Source: Pseudomonadota bacterium (GTDB lineage: Bacteria > Pseudomonadota > Gammaproteobacteria > Steroidobacterales > Steroidobacteraceae). From it: a stretch of 64,000 bases of DNA. Under the pieces are notes generated by a model that did not search any database, was not told the origin of the DNA, and saw nothing but the letters and a program-made list of their open reading frames with translations. The translations under genes were made by a program, and so were the position numbers. The stretch is taken from NCBI GenBank assembly GCA_016713725.1, contig JADJOO010000036.1, positions 62,001-126,000 on the forward strand, in the 5' to 3' direction. How positions within the stretch are numbered: the first letter of the stretch is position 1; each line of letters opens with the position of its first letter. Positions 9,234-18,425 of the stretch are shown piece after piece.

Positions 9234-9789
9234 CGACGACCAGGCCGCCTGAATTCGGCTCGGTTCGGACCGAGAATCCGAAGCGGCGTGCCCAGGCGGT
9301 GATTCGCGCATTTTCGGCCAGCGTGGTGCCTTCGAGGCAATCGATGGCGCGCGCTTTTGCCGCTTCAGCCAGCGTACGCATCAGTTCCGTGCCGAGGCCC
9401 CGTCCCTGCCAGCCATCGGCCACGACGATCGCGCACTCTGCCCGCCGGGTGCCTTCGACGCGGGCATAGCGGCTCACGCCGACGATGGTTTCGCCGGCAG
9501 CCTCCTGTGCAAATCCTGCGATCGCGAGTCGGTCGTAATAGTCGAGGTCGAGCAACCGTTCGAGGTCGCGCTCGCTGGCAGCCGTGACGACGTACTGGGC
9601 GCGCAGGTAAAGCGTCCGCGGCGACAACTCACTGATGAACCGTCGCTCGAGGGCGAGGTCTTCATGGCGGAGCGCGCGGATGCTGACCGCGGGCGCGCCG
9701 GCAGGCTGCCAGGTGCGTTCGAGTTCGTGGGGGTAGCGGCCCCGGAGGGCCTCAGGTGCGACGGCTGCGGGCGTAGGAGGTCGCGTCAC
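9217..9789 (-). CDS. GNAT-family N-acetyltransferase
   Basis: The 190-residue protein has the GNAT fold. The acetyl-CoA binding motif A reads VADGWQGRGLGTELMRTLAE (Q/RxxGxG/A type), preceded by the beta-4 strand AECAIVV and followed by the motif-B-like WARRFGFSVRTEP. The N-terminal 30 residues are a proline-rich extension. The family resembles the free-standing acetyltransferases often annotated as acetyl-CoA synthetase-associated. The substrate is unknown. The GTG start at 9787-9789 overlaps the stop of the upstream acidic protein gene (GTGA arrangement), implying coupled translation. It converges with the CHAD gene, overlapping by 17 bases. Confidence 0.85.
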   Translation of the reverse strand: MTRPPTPAAVAPEALRGRYPHELERTWQPAGAPAVSIRALRHEDLALERRFISELSPRTLYLRAQYVVTAASERDLERLLDLDYYDRLAIAGFAQEAAGETIVGVSRYARVEGTRRAECAIVVADGWQGRGLGTELMRTLAEAAKARAIDCLEGTTLAENARITAWARRFGFSVRTEPNSGGLVVVRLDL

Positions 9790-10112
9790 TCGCGGTCGCG
9801 ATATTCGTCGTCGTCTTCGTCGAGGTCGTCGTCCTCGTCATCGTCCCAATCGTCGTCTTCCTCGTCGTCTTCGTCGAGCTCGTCCTCCTCTTCATCGTCC
9901 TCCACGACGTCGTCGACCCAGCCTTCCGGCGGAACGGTGAGTTCGAGGTCCATCTCGTTCCACTGGTCGAGATCGATTTCCCGGATCTCGCGATCCGGCC
10001 ACTGGATGCGGATGATTTCCTCGTCAGGGTCGACCGAGAGGACCTGGAACGCTTCCTCGTTGTCGAGGTCTTCGTACCATTGGCCTGCCTGCGGTTCGTA
10101 ATCACGGCTCAC
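9786..10112 (-). CDS. Acidic-tailed conserved hypothetical protein (DUF6763-like)
   Basis: The 108-residue product starts at a GTG (10112) with GAGG eight bases upstream and reads VSRDYEPQAGQWYEDLDNEE. Residues 1-65 form a small conserved-looking domain rich in Trp/Asp/Glu (IRIQWPDREIREIDLDQW, ELTVPPEGW). The last 35 residues are nearly all Asp and Glu, a very long acidic tail. The function is unknown; such tails often bind basic proteins or metal ions. It overlaps the GNAT gene by four bases and is divergent from the acyl-CoA dehydrogenase. Confidence 0.7.
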   Translation of the reverse strand: MSRDYEPQAGQWYEDLDNEEAFQVLSVDPDEEIIRIQWPDREIREIDLDQWNEMDLELTVPPEGWVDDVVEDDEEEDELDEDDEEDDDWDDDEDDDLDEDDDEYRDRE

Positions 10113-10270
10113 GGGGAAATCCTCAGCGACAACGCCGTCAAGACCACGGCATCGAATTCGAACAACTATACGGTCGCGCCAACCGGGCAGGCAACCGGAA
10201 CAACCGGATGCTGCACTGCCGCAATTCACGTACACTCGGGGCAAACCGGCGTTTACCAGAGGACTCGATC

Positions 10271-12069
10271 GTGCACACGTACCGCGCTCCACTTCGTGAC
10301 ATCCGATTTGTCGTCCATGACGTGCTCGACTTCGAGGAAAACTACCGCGCCTACGGGCGCGAAGACCTCAACCGCGAGCTGCTCGAGGGCATCCTGGAGG
10401 AAGGCGCACGCTTCGCCGAGGATGTGCTGGCCCCAACCAACCGCGTGGGCGACGTCCACGGCCTCGTCTTCGAGAACGGCGAGGTCAGGACCCCGCCAGG
10501 CTTCAAGGAAGCGTACGACCGCTACTGCAAGGACGGCTGGATCACGATGACGGCCGATCCCGAGTGGGGTGGCCAGGGCCTGCCGGGCGGTTTCTCGCTG
10601 GCCTTCGGCGAGATGCTGGTGTCGGGCAACATGGCGTGGCGCATGTACTCGGGTCTCACCGAGAGCGCGGCGCTCACGATCGCGTCCCACGGCAACGACG
10701 TCTTGAAGCGCACCTACCTGCCGAAGATGATCGCGGGCGAGTGGGCGGGCACGATGTGCCTCACGGAGGCGCACAGCGGCACCGACCTCGGCATCCTGAA
10801 AACCAGGGGCCGAGCCGCAGGCGGACGGATCCTACGCGATCACCGGCACCAAGATTTTCATCTCCGCCGGCGAGCACGACCTGACGCAGAACATCGTGCA
10901 TCTGGTGCTGGCGCGCCTTCCGGACGCACCTGCCGGGCACCCGTGGCATCAGCCTCTTCGTCGTGCCGAAGTTCCAGCCCGACGCAAACGGCGATGCCGG
11001 TGAACGCAATGGGGTGGTGTGCGGTTCGATCGAGCACAAGATGGGCATCCACGCCTCGCCGACGTGCGTGATGCATTTCAACGAATCGACCGGCTGGCTC
11101 CTCGGCAAGCCAAACGCAGGCCTTGCCTGCATGTTCACCATGATGAACCAGGCGCGCCTCGGCGTCGGCCTGCAGGGCCATGGCCTGTCGGAACTCGCGT
11201 GGCAGGCGTCGATTGCCTATGCCAACGATCGCCTGCAGGGCCGCGCGATGTCGGGTGTGAAGGAGCCCGGCAAGGCGGCGGACCCGATCATCGTCCACCC
11301 CGACGTGCGGCGCATGCTGCTGACGCAGAAGGCGTTCGTCGAGGGCGGCCGCGTGCTGTGCTTTTTGACCGGGCGCGAGATCGACAGCGCGCACCTCAAT
11401 CCGGACCCGCAGGCACGCCAGGCCTCGAACGACCTGATCGCATTCCTCACGCCGATCGTGAAGGGATTCCTGACCGAGGCCGCGATGGAAGTGACGAGCC
11501 TCGCCGTGCAGATTCATGGCGGCCACGGCTTCATCCGCCAGACGGGTGTCGAGCAGCTGATGCGTGACGCGCGCATCACGCCGATTTACGAAGGCACCAA
11601 CGGCGTGCAGGCGCTCGACCTGCTTGGCCGCAAGGTCTTCGGCACGGGTGGCAAGAGCCAGCAGATGATTGCCGCGCGGATCGTCGACTCGATCAGGAAG
11701 TTCGGCGGCATGCCCGAAATCGCGCCGCTAGCCGCGGATCTCGGCAGGCGACTGGAACAGTGGGGCCGGCTCACGGCCGAGCTCGGCCTGGCCGCGAAGA
11801 GCAACCCGGACGAAGTCGGCGCTGCTGCGACCGACTATCTGCACGTCTCGGGCTACATCTGCCTCGCCTGGTGCTGGCTCGTGGCTGCAGGCGTTGCCGC
11901 GAAGAAACTCGCCGAGGATCCGAACGACGATTTCTACACGGCGAAACTCGTGACGGCACGTCATTACTTCTCGCGCATCCTGCCGCGTGTCGACTCGCAT
12001 GCGGCCGCCGCGCGGGCCGGCTCCACCGGACTGATGGCGCTCACCGCCGATCAGTTCGCGATCGCATGA
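10271..12069 (+). CDS. Acyl-CoA dehydrogenase (about 598 aa, DmdC/FadE-like), two apparent 1-nt insertions
   Basis: From a GTG start with AGAGGA upstream, the N-terminal domain reads into CLTEAHSGTDLGILKTR. One extra G in the run 10806-10809 then breaks the frame. The middle part (YAITGTKIFISAGEHDLTQN) follows in the next frame, and a second extra G at 10935-10937 restores the last frame with GISLFVVPKFQPD. The C-terminal part carries IHGGHGFIRQTGVEQLMRDA and ITPIYEGTNGVQALDLLGRK, typical of the roughly 600-residue acyl-CoA dehydrogenases with an added C-terminal domain. It is an FAD enzyme of beta-oxidation that passes electrons to ETF; ETF-QO is encoded in this window. Its stop overlaps the proB start (ATGA). 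Confidence 0.88.
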
Positions 12070-13205
12070 GCGCACCCGCGGCTGCACGCGGCGGGGCCCG
12101 CCTCGCCCGTGCGAAGCGGATAGTCGTCAAGATCGGTTCGGCGCTGCTCGTCGAGAAATCGACGGGCCGAGTCAATCGCGCGTGGCTCGAGACCCTCGCC
12201 GCGGACGTCGCTGCGATGCGTGCCCGCGGGCAGGAAGTCGTGATCGTCTCGTCTGGCGCCATCGCACTCGGCCGGCGCCAGCTCGGGCTCGCGGCTGGCA
12301 AGCTCAAGCTCGAGGAAAGCCAGGCTGCCGCAGCCGTTGGCCAGATCCGACTCGCGCACGCATGGAAAGAAGTGCTCGAGCAGCGCGACTGCGCAGTCGC
12401 GCAGATGCTGCTCACTTTCGGCGACACCGAAGAGCGCCGTCGCTACCTGAACGCGCGCAGCACGCTCAATACGCTGCTCAAGCTCGGCGCGGTCCCGGTC
12501 ATCAACGAGAACGACACCGTGGCGACCGCCGAGATCCGCTACGGCGACAACGACCGGCTTGCCGCGCGCGTCGCCCAGATGGCGAGCGCCGACTGCCTCG
12601 TGCTCCTCTCCGATGTCGACGGTCTCTACACGGCCGATCCAGCGCGTGACGCGAACGCGAAGTTCATCCCCGAAGTGACCGGCATCACACCCGAGATCGA
12701 AGCGATGGCGGGAGGTTCGGCATCCGACATGGGTTCCGGCGGCATGGCTACGAAGGTGCTCGCCGGCAAGATTGCGGTCGCGGCGGGGTGCAACATGTGC
12801 ATCACCGCGGGTCGCGAGCAGCATCCGCTGCAGCGCATCGAAGCCGGTGGCCGCTGCACCTGGTTCGTGGCGAAGGCCTCGCCGAAGACCGTACGCAAGC
12901 AATGGATTGCGGGGCTGCTGCAACCCGCGGGCGTGCTGCACGTCGACGCCGGCGCGGCGAAAGCCTTGCGTGGCGGCAAGAGCCTGTTGCCGGCCGGGGT
13001 CACGCAGGTCGAAGGTCGCTTCGACCGGGGCGACGCGGTCATCGTGCGCGACGCGGACGGCGCCGAGATCGCGCGCGGACTGAGCGCTTACTCCAGCGAG
13101 GACGCCCGCCGCGCGAGCGGTCGCCGCAGCCAGGAGCTCGAGGCGATTCTCGGGTATCGTGGCCGGGACGAACTGATTCACCGCGACGACCTCGTGCTGA
13201 CGTGA
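12066..13205 (+). CDS. proB: Glutamate 5-kinase
   Basis: The 379-residue protein has the amino-acid kinase domain: RIVVKIGSALL, EVVIVSSGAIALGRRQLG, NENDTVATAEIRYGDNDRLAA, and SDVDGLYTADP. A C-terminal PUA domain follows (VLHVDAGAAKALRGGKSLLPAG). It phosphorylates glutamate in the first step of proline synthesis. The ATG overlaps the stop of the upstream dehydrogenase by three bases, and its own stop overlaps the GTG of proA (GTGA), so proB and proA are translationally coupled. Feedback inhibition by proline is typical of the family. The common ProB arrangement with Obg upstream is not seen here. Confidence 0.96.
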   Translation: MSAPAAARGGARLARAKRIVVKIGSALLVEKSTGRVNRAWLETLAADVAAMRARGQEVVIVSSGAIALGRRQLGLAAGKLKLEESQAAAAVGQIRLAHAWKEVLEQRDCAVAQMLLTFGDTEERRRYLNARSTLNTLLKLGAVPVINENDTVATAEIRYGDNDRLAARVAQMASADCLVLLSDVDGLYTADPARDANAKFIPEVTGITPEIEAMAGGSASDMGSGGMATKVLAGKIAVAAGCNMCITAGREQHPLQRIEAGGRCTWFVAKASPKTVRKQWIAGLLQPAGVLHVDAGAAKALRGGKSLLPAGVTQVEGRFDRGDAVIVRDADGAEIARGLSAYSSEDARRASGRRSQELEAILGYRGRDELIHRDDLVLT

Positions 13206-14473
13206 CGACCGACAACGCCATTGCGCATACCATGCAGCAGCTCGGCCGCGACGCGGTCGCGGCACAGCGCGTGCTCGCGATCTCGAGCGGCGAGCAGCGC
13301 AACCGGGCCCTGCATGCCGTTGCTGCGTCGCTGCGGCTGAACCAGTCCGGGATTCTCGCGGCCAACGCACGCGACATGAGCGGGGCGACCGCGTCCGGAC
13401 TCGGACGAGCGGCACTGGATCGCCTGCAACTGGATGCCGCGCGCATCGAGGCGATGGCACGCGGGGTCGAGGACATTGCGGCGCTGCCCGATCCGATCGG
13501 GACGGTGCTGGCCGAATGGACACGCCCGAACGCACTGCACTTCCAGCGCGTGCGCGTGCCGCTCGGCGTCATCGGCATCATCTACGAGAGCCGTCCGAAC
13601 GTGACCTGCGATGCCGGCGCGCTGTGCCTCAAGTCGGCGAATGCGGCGATACTGCGCGGCGGCAGCGAAAGCTACCATTCGAGTGTCGCGATCCACGCCT
13701 GCCTGGCCGAAGGCTTGCGTGCCGCGGGACTGCCGGCTGCCTGCGTTCAGCTGGTGCCCACGACAGATCGCGCTGCCGTCGGCGAGATGCTTGCTGGCAT
13801 GACCGACTACATCGACGTGATCGTGCCGAGGGGCGGCAAGAGCCTGATTGCGCGCGTGCGGCAGGAAGCGCGGGTGCCGGTCATCGGTCACCTGGAAGGC
13901 CTGTGCCACGTGTATGTCGACCGTGCGGCCAATCTGGAAATGGCGCGATCGATCGTCCTGAACGCAAAGTTGCGGCGCACCGGAGTCTGCGGTGCAGCCG
14001 AGACGTTGCTGGTCGATGGCGCGGCCGAACGCACACACCTGGCGCCGCTGGTGCGCGAATTGCTCGATGCGGGCTGCGAAGTCCGTGGCGACGCCGCGAC
14101 ATGCGCCGTAGATTCGCGCGTGGTCGCCGCAACGGAGGGCGATTGGCACACCGAGTACCTCGACGCGATCATCGCGGTGAGGCTCGTGGGCGGTGTACAA
14201 GGCGCGATCGAGCACATCGCGCGTTACGGCTCGGACCACACGGATTCGATCGTCACGGACGACGTTGCGACGGCCGAGACGTTCCTCGCGCGGGTCGACA
14301 GCGCGATCGTGCTGCACAACGCGTCCACGCAGTTCGCGGACGGTGGCGAGTTCGGGATGGGCGCGGAGATCGGAATTTCCACCGATCGTTTCCACGCGCG
14401 CGGTCCGGTCGGCGTCGAACAGCTGACGAGCTACAAGTACGTCGTGCGGGGCAGCGGCCAGGTTCGGTCGTGA
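13202..14473 (+). CDS. proA: Gamma-glutamyl phosphate reductase
   Basis: The 423-residue aldehyde-dehydrogenase-fold enzyme starts at GTG 13202, inside the proB stop. Family landmarks are present: PLGVIGIIYESRPNVTCDA, ANAAILRGGSESYHS, DVIVPRGGKSLI, VPVIGHLEGLCHVYVD, and the catalytic Cys in RRTGVCGAAETLLVD. It reduces gamma-glutamyl phosphate to glutamate semialdehyde with NADPH, the second step of proline synthesis. The gene ends one base before the convergent MoaE-MoeB fusion gene. Confidence 0.96.
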   Translation: MTTDNAIAHTMQQLGRDAVAAQRVLAISSGEQRNRALHAVAASLRLNQSGILAANARDMSGATASGLGRAALDRLQLDAARIEAMARGVEDIAALPDPIGTVLAEWTRPNALHFQRVRVPLGVIGIIYESRPNVTCDAGALCLKSANAAILRGGSESYHSSVAIHACLAEGLRAAGLPAACVQLVPTTDRAAVGEMLAGMTDYIDVIVPRGGKSLIARVRQEARVPVIGHLEGLCHVYVDRAANLEMARSIVLNAKLRRTGVCGAAETLLVDGAAERTHLAPLVRELLDAGCEVRGDAATCAVDSRVVAATEGDWHTEYLDAIIAVRLVGGVQGAIEHIARYGSDHTDSIVTDDVATAETFLARVDSAIVLHNASTQFADGGEFGMGAEIGISTDRFHARGPVGVEQLTSYKYVVRGSGQVRS

Positions 14474-14474
14474 C

Positions 14475-16028
14475 TCAGGCGTCGACGGCGGCGAGCCCAC
14501 CCGCCAGCGAATAGACGGCCGCGTATCCCAGCGAGCGCAGGTGCACCGCCAGCGCGAGACTGCGCACGCCATGCGCGCACACGATCAGGTAGCGGCCCTC
14601 GGGCGGTAGTGCAGTCGATCCCTGCAGGAATTCGCTGAGCGGCAGGTGCCATTCGATCTGCCCAGCCGGATCATCTCTGGCGCGCTCCCAGGACTCACGG
14701 ATGTCCACCAGTGTCAGGTCCGACGCAAGGGCTGCGGCCAGGCTGGCATATTCGAGCTCAAGCACGGCCGGGTCGATCGCGTCCGACTGCAGATCACGCG
14801 GTGAATGGTCACAGGCTGGGTTGCGCGCCGCCTTCAGCGTGCGCCAGTGCATGCCAAGCAGGTCGAACACGTGCAGGGCCGGCGCGCTCTCCACCTGCAG
14901 GCCCAGCAGGATCTTCAGTGCCTGCATCGCCTGCATTGCACCGAGCGCCGCCGGGACCGGGCCGAGCACGCCGGCCTGTGCGCAGTTGCCGACCAGCCCG
15001 TCACGCGGCGCCTCGGGCCAGAGACAGCGCAGGCAGGGCCAGTCGTCGCGCGGCAGATAGACCTGCAACTGGCCTTCGTACTGGTACACGCTGGCGAAGA
15101 CCGCGGGCTTGCCGAGGATCACCGCAGCATCGTTCACGGTGAACTTGGTCGCGAAGTTGTCGCTGCAATCTACGACGAGGTCGTACCGCGAAAGCCAGTC
15201 GACGAGGTTGTCGGCGCCGGCGCGTTCGGCATGCACGGCGAACGTCGGCTCGGGGTTAAGTTCCCGCAGCCGCGCAGCGGCCACGGCCGCTTTTGCCTTG
15301 CCAATGTCCGCGACGCCGTAGAGGGGTTGCCGGTGCAGGTTGCTCGCTTCGACGACGTCGCCGTCGACGATCCCGATGCGTCCGACACCGGCCGCGGCGA
15401 GGTACTGCAGCACCGGTACGCCGAGACCGCCGGCGCCGATGACGAGTACCGAGCCTGCGCGTAGACGCTGCTGTCCCGCGGCACCGACTTCGGGCAGCGC
15501 GATCTGCCGGGAGAAATCCGGTGCTGCATGCGACGGTGTCATCGCGGCATGACCGTGCGGATGAGCGTGCGTGCGTCCGGCGTGGCCCTGGTGCTCACCC
15601 GGCTGCGCGCAGCGCTCGCAGTTCACCCAGCCCGAATCGCCGTCGACGTAGTGTTCCTTCTTCCAGATCGGAACGCGGTGCTTGACCTCGTCGATGATGT
15701 AGCGACACGCCGCAAAGGCCTCCGCGCGATGGCGCGAGCTCACACCGACCCACACCGCCATTTCGCCGAGCGCGAGGTCGCCGATCCGGTGGATGCATGC
15801 GGCGTGTTGCACGCCGTACTTCGCGACCGCCTCGGCGACGATACGCTCGCCCTCGCGCTCTGCCAGCGCGGCATAGGCCTCGTATTCGAGATGACGCACC
15901 GCGCGACCCTCATTGTGGTCGCGCACCCAGCCTTCGAACGTCGCATAGCCGCCGCACGCCGGATCGGCAAGCGCCTTGCGACCGCGAGCCGTGTCGATCG
16001 GCAACGTGCTGAAGGCGAACGGCTGCAT
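14475..16028 (-). CDS. MoaE-MoeB-rhodanese fusion, molybdopterin synthesis
   Basis: One uninterrupted 517-residue frame carries three modules. Residues 1-145 are MoaE, the large molybdopterin synthase subunit (GYATFEGWVRDHNEGR, YEAYAALAEREG, HRIGDLALGEMAVWVGV, VPIWKKEHYVDG). After a His-rich linker (about 146-170), residues 172-410 are MoeB/ThiF with the nucleotide loop VIGAGGLGVPVLQYL and SNLHRQPLYG. One zinc-type pair CLRC is clear, while the second site reads CDH instead of CxxC. Residues 425-517 are a rhodanese domain with active-site VCAHGVRS. The start codon overlaps the moaD stop (TGATG). The fusion could combine MoaD adenylation, sulfur loading and pterin dithiolene formation in one protein. 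An internal start at the MTPSHAAP segment is also possible. Confidence 0.9.
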   Translation of the reverse strand: MQPFAFSTLPIDTARGRKALADPACGGYATFEGWVRDHNEGRAVRHLEYEAYAALAEREGERIVAEAVAKYGVQHAACIHRIGDLALGEMAVWVGVSSRHRAEAFAACRYIIDEVKHRVPIWKKEHYVDGDSGWVNCERCAQPGEHQGHAGRTHAHPHGHAAMTPSHAAPDFSRQIALPEVGAAGQQRLRAGSVLVIGAGGLGVPVLQYLAAAGVGRIGIVDGDVVEASNLHRQPLYGVADIGKAKAAVAAARLRELNPEPTFAVHAERAGADNLVDWLSRYDLVVDCSDNFATKFTVNDAAVILGKPAVFASVYQYEGQLQVYLPRDDWPCLRCLWPEAPRDGLVGNCAQAGVLGPVPAALGAMQAMQALKILLGLQVESAPALHVFDLLGMHWRTLKAARNPACDHSPRDLQSDAIDPAVLELEYASLAAALASDLTLVDIRESWERARDDPAGQIEWHLPLSEFLQGSTALPPEGRYLIVCAHGVRSLALAVHLRSLGYAAVYSLAGGLAAVDA

Positions 16029-16270
16029 CAGCCGCCCGCGACGGGAGGGATGAAGACGACGCGGTCGCTGGCTTCGAGCGGCGACGACCAGTCCCGGAAC
16101 TCTTCGTTCACGGCGACGCGCAGCATCGAGAGCGGCAGGGTAAAGCCGTGCCTGGCCCGCACTTCCTCGTACAGCTCGGCAGGGGTCGCGGCCGCCGTTT
16201 CCAGGCGTTCCTCGCTGCAGCCGGCCTGCTCACGCAGCACGGCAAAATACTGCAGGGTGATCTTCTTCAT
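16028..16270 (-). CDS. moaD: Molybdopterin synthase sulfur carrier MoaD
   Basis: The 80-residue ubiquitin-like protein ends in VVFIPPVAGG. The C-terminal Gly-Gly is the site of adenylation and thiocarboxylation by MoeB. It starts MKKITLQYFAVLREQAG and overlaps mobA by four bases upstream (ATGA) and the MoaE-MoeB fusion by one base downstream. This places the sulfur carrier directly before its activating and using enzymes. Confidence 0.94.
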   Translation of the reverse strand: MKKITLQYFAVLREQAGCSEERLETAAATPAELYEEVRARHGFTLPLSMLRVAVNEEFRDWSSPLEASDRVVFIPPVAGG

Positions 16271-16872
16271 GGATTCACCGGCCCGCCCAGGTGACCCCGG
16301 GCGCGTTGCAGTTCTTCCGGGGTGTTCACATTGTCGAGCGCCGTGGGGTCGGGTTGAACAATCAGCTCGACACCGGTGCCGACAATGAATTTTCGTGGGC
16401 AGTTGCGGCCCGACGCGAGGGCTGCCAGCACGCCTTCGCGCGACGCAGGTTCATAGATCGCGCAGAGCGGCTCCGGCAATCCGTCGTGGCTGCTCGCGTA
16501 GGCGACGACGGGCCGTCCGTCGCGACGACCGACCAGGTGGCTGATGGCGGCGTCGTCGACGAAGGGCAGGTCGCATGCCAGGACGAGCCAGGCGTTACCC
16601 GGGTGCGCCGCTTGCGCCGCGGCGATGCCCGCGATCGGGCCGGCGCCTTCGTGCACGTCGACGATCATGGGTCGGCCACTTCGAATGGGGTCGTCCTGCT
16701 GGTCGGCGCGTATCGAGACGAACACGCGTTTGCAGTGTCGAGCGAGCGTATCGCACGCCCAGTCGAGTTGCGGGCGGCCGTGCAGGGCGAGGGCAGCCTT
16801 GTCCTGTCCCATGCGCCGGCTGGCGCCCCCCGCCAGCACCAGGCCGTACAGCGGTGCGAGCGGCGGCGTCAC
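16267..16872 (-). CDS. mobA: Molybdenum cofactor guanylyltransferase MobA
   Basis: The 201-residue nucleotidyltransferase has the GTP-binding signature VLAGGASRRMGQDKA, the acidic metal site ACDLPFVD, LPEPLCAIYEP and DNVNTPEEL near the end. It attaches GMP to Mo-molybdopterin, giving the bis-MGD form used by DMSO-reductase family enzymes. The GTG start (16872) overlaps the moaC stop that appears once moaC is repaired (GTGA), which supports both the start choice and the moaC repair. Confidence 0.93.
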   Translation of the reverse strand: MTPPLAPLYGLVLAGGASRRMGQDKAALALHGRPQLDWACDTLARHCKRVFVSIRADQQDDPIRSGRPMIVDVHEGAGPIAGIAAAQAAHPGNAWLVLACDLPFVDDAAISHLVGRRDGRPVVAYASSHDGLPEPLCAIYEPASREGVLAALASGRNCPRKFIVGTGVELIVQPDPTALDNVNTPEELQRARGHLGGPVNP

Positions 16873-17350
16873 CGCGCGACGCCTTCGTGCACGTCGCGCC
16901 TGCCGCCGCGCTTTCGATCAATCGCGTCTCGGCGATGACAATCTCGTGCGAGAGCGCCTTGCACATGTCGTAGACAGTAAGCGCCGCGATCGAGGCGCCG
17001 GTCAGGGCCTCCATTTCGACTCCCGTCTTGTGGTGCAGCGCGACCGTGCAGCGCACGATGGCTTCGTCGTCGTGCATGTCGATGACGACGTCGCAGCGCT
17101 CGAGGCCGAGCGGGTGACAGAAGGGAATCAGCTCGTGCGTGCGCTTGGCGGCCATCACTCCGGCCACGATCGCAGTGTGGAACACCGGGCCTTTCCTGGT
17201 GGCGAAACCGGCGTCGCGCAACGTGCGCGCGACTGCAGCCGGGAATCGAACCCGTGATTCGGCCACGGCGGTGCGCAACGTGACTGCCTTGGCGCTCACG
17301 TCCACCATGGCCGGGCGGCCTTGCGCATCGACGTGGGTGAGTTCGGTCAT
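16869..17350 (-). CDS. moaC: Cyclic pyranopterin monophosphate synthase MoaC, 1-nt deletion near the end
   Basis: The protein starts MTELTHVDAQGRPAMVDVS and has the conserved KGPVFHTAIVAGVMAAKRTHELIPFCHP region and GVEMEALTGASIAALTVYDMCKA, with the catalytic Lys/His residues of the family. The frame then runs past the expected end into mobA. Restoring one A in the AAA run (plus-strand 16912-16914) gives LIEKRGGRRDVHEGVAR and a stop at 16869-16871 that overlaps the mobA GTG. MoaC acts with MoaA to convert GTP to cyclic pyranopterin. About 160 residues after repair, the usual length. Confidence 0.93.
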
Positions 17351-17354
17351 CGTG

Positions 17355-18419
17355 TCATCCGCCGATGTAGTGCATTTCGACCTTGCGCAGCGGAGCCTCG
17401 CTGCCGCGCAGTTCGCTGCGCAACTCGCTGTAGCGGTCCGCCCGCTGTGCCCACGCGCTGCGCAGCAACTCGAGCAGTTCGGCATCTGACGCGCCGGCCC
17501 GCAATGGCGCGCGCAGGTCGAGGCCGTGCGTGGCGAACAGGCAGGTGTACAACACGCCTTCCGAAGACAGCCGCGCGCGATTGCAGTCGCCGCAGAACGG
17601 TTCGCTCACCGACGACACGAAGCCGATCTCACCGGCGCCATCGTCGTATGTGTAGCGGGATGCGACCTCGCCCCGATAGCGGCCGGCCGCGGCCGTCACG
17701 GGCCAGCGCGCCTGGATCTGCCGCAGGATGCCGGCCGACGGCACGACCTGCGCGGGCTCCCACGCATTGCGGTTGCCGACGTCCATGTATTCGATCAGCC
17801 GCACGGTGACGCCCGTGCCGCGGAAACGCTCGAGCAGGTCGAGCACCGTGTGTTCATTGAGCCCGCGCTGGACCACGGTGTTGACCTTCACCGGTCGCAG
17901 GCCTGCGGCGAGCGCAGCCTCGATTCCCTCGAGCACCTGCGGCAGCCCGCCGAAGCCGCCGCTCATCTTCGTGAACACGGCGTCGTCGAGCGAGTCGAGG
18001 CTCACCGTCACCCGGTGCAGGCCGTTGCCCTTCAATTCAGCTGCATGCTGCGCGAGCAGGACGCCATTGGTCGTGAGCGCCAGGTCTTCGATGCCTTCGA
18101 TGCCCGACAGTTCGGCGACGAGATCGGGCAAGCCGTTGCGCAGCAGGGGTTCGCCGCCGGTCAGGCGCACCTTGCGCACGCCGAGGCGCGCCGCGACCCG
18201 CGCGAGCCGCACGATCTCCTCGAACGACAGCCGCTCCTGCGCACGGAGGAAGCGGTACTTCTCGTCGAACGTCGATTGCGGCATGCAGTACGGGCAACGG
18301 AAATTGCAGCGGTCCATGACCGAGATGCGCAGGTCGTGCACCGGCCGGCCGAGCCTGTCGACCACCGGGCTCAAGGGACCGGGAACGACGACACCGGTGG
18401 AACTGCGTGGATCAGTCAT
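17355..18419 (-). CDS. moaA: GTP 3',8-cyclase MoaA
   Basis: The 354-residue radical SAM enzyme has the first 4Fe-4S motif in MDRCNFRCPYCMP, SAM-binding VRKVRLTGGEPLLR, and the second cluster in EPFCGDCNRARLSSEGVLYTC. It ends YIGG, the C-terminal Gly-Gly that MoaA enzymes need. It performs the first step of molybdopterin synthesis. It lies 6 bases downstream of moeA and 4 bases upstream of moaC. Confidence 0.96.
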   Translation of the reverse strand: MTDPRSSTGVVVPGPLSPVVDRLGRPVHDLRISVMDRCNFRCPYCMPQSTFDEKYRFLRAQERLSFEEIVRLARVAARLGVRKVRLTGGEPLLRNGLPDLVAELSGIEGIEDLALTTNGVLLAQHAAELKGNGLHRVTVSLDSLDDAVFTKMSGGFGGLPQVLEGIEAALAAGLRPVKVNTVVQRGLNEHTVLDLLERFRGTGVTVRLIEYMDVGNRNAWEPAQVVPSAGILRQIQARWPVTAAAGRYRGEVASRYTYDDGAGEIGFVSSVSEPFCGDCNRARLSSEGVLYTCLFATHGLDLRAPLRAGASDAELLELLRSAWAQRADRYSELRSELRGSEAPLRKVEMHYIGG

Positions 18420-18425
18420 GTGCGT

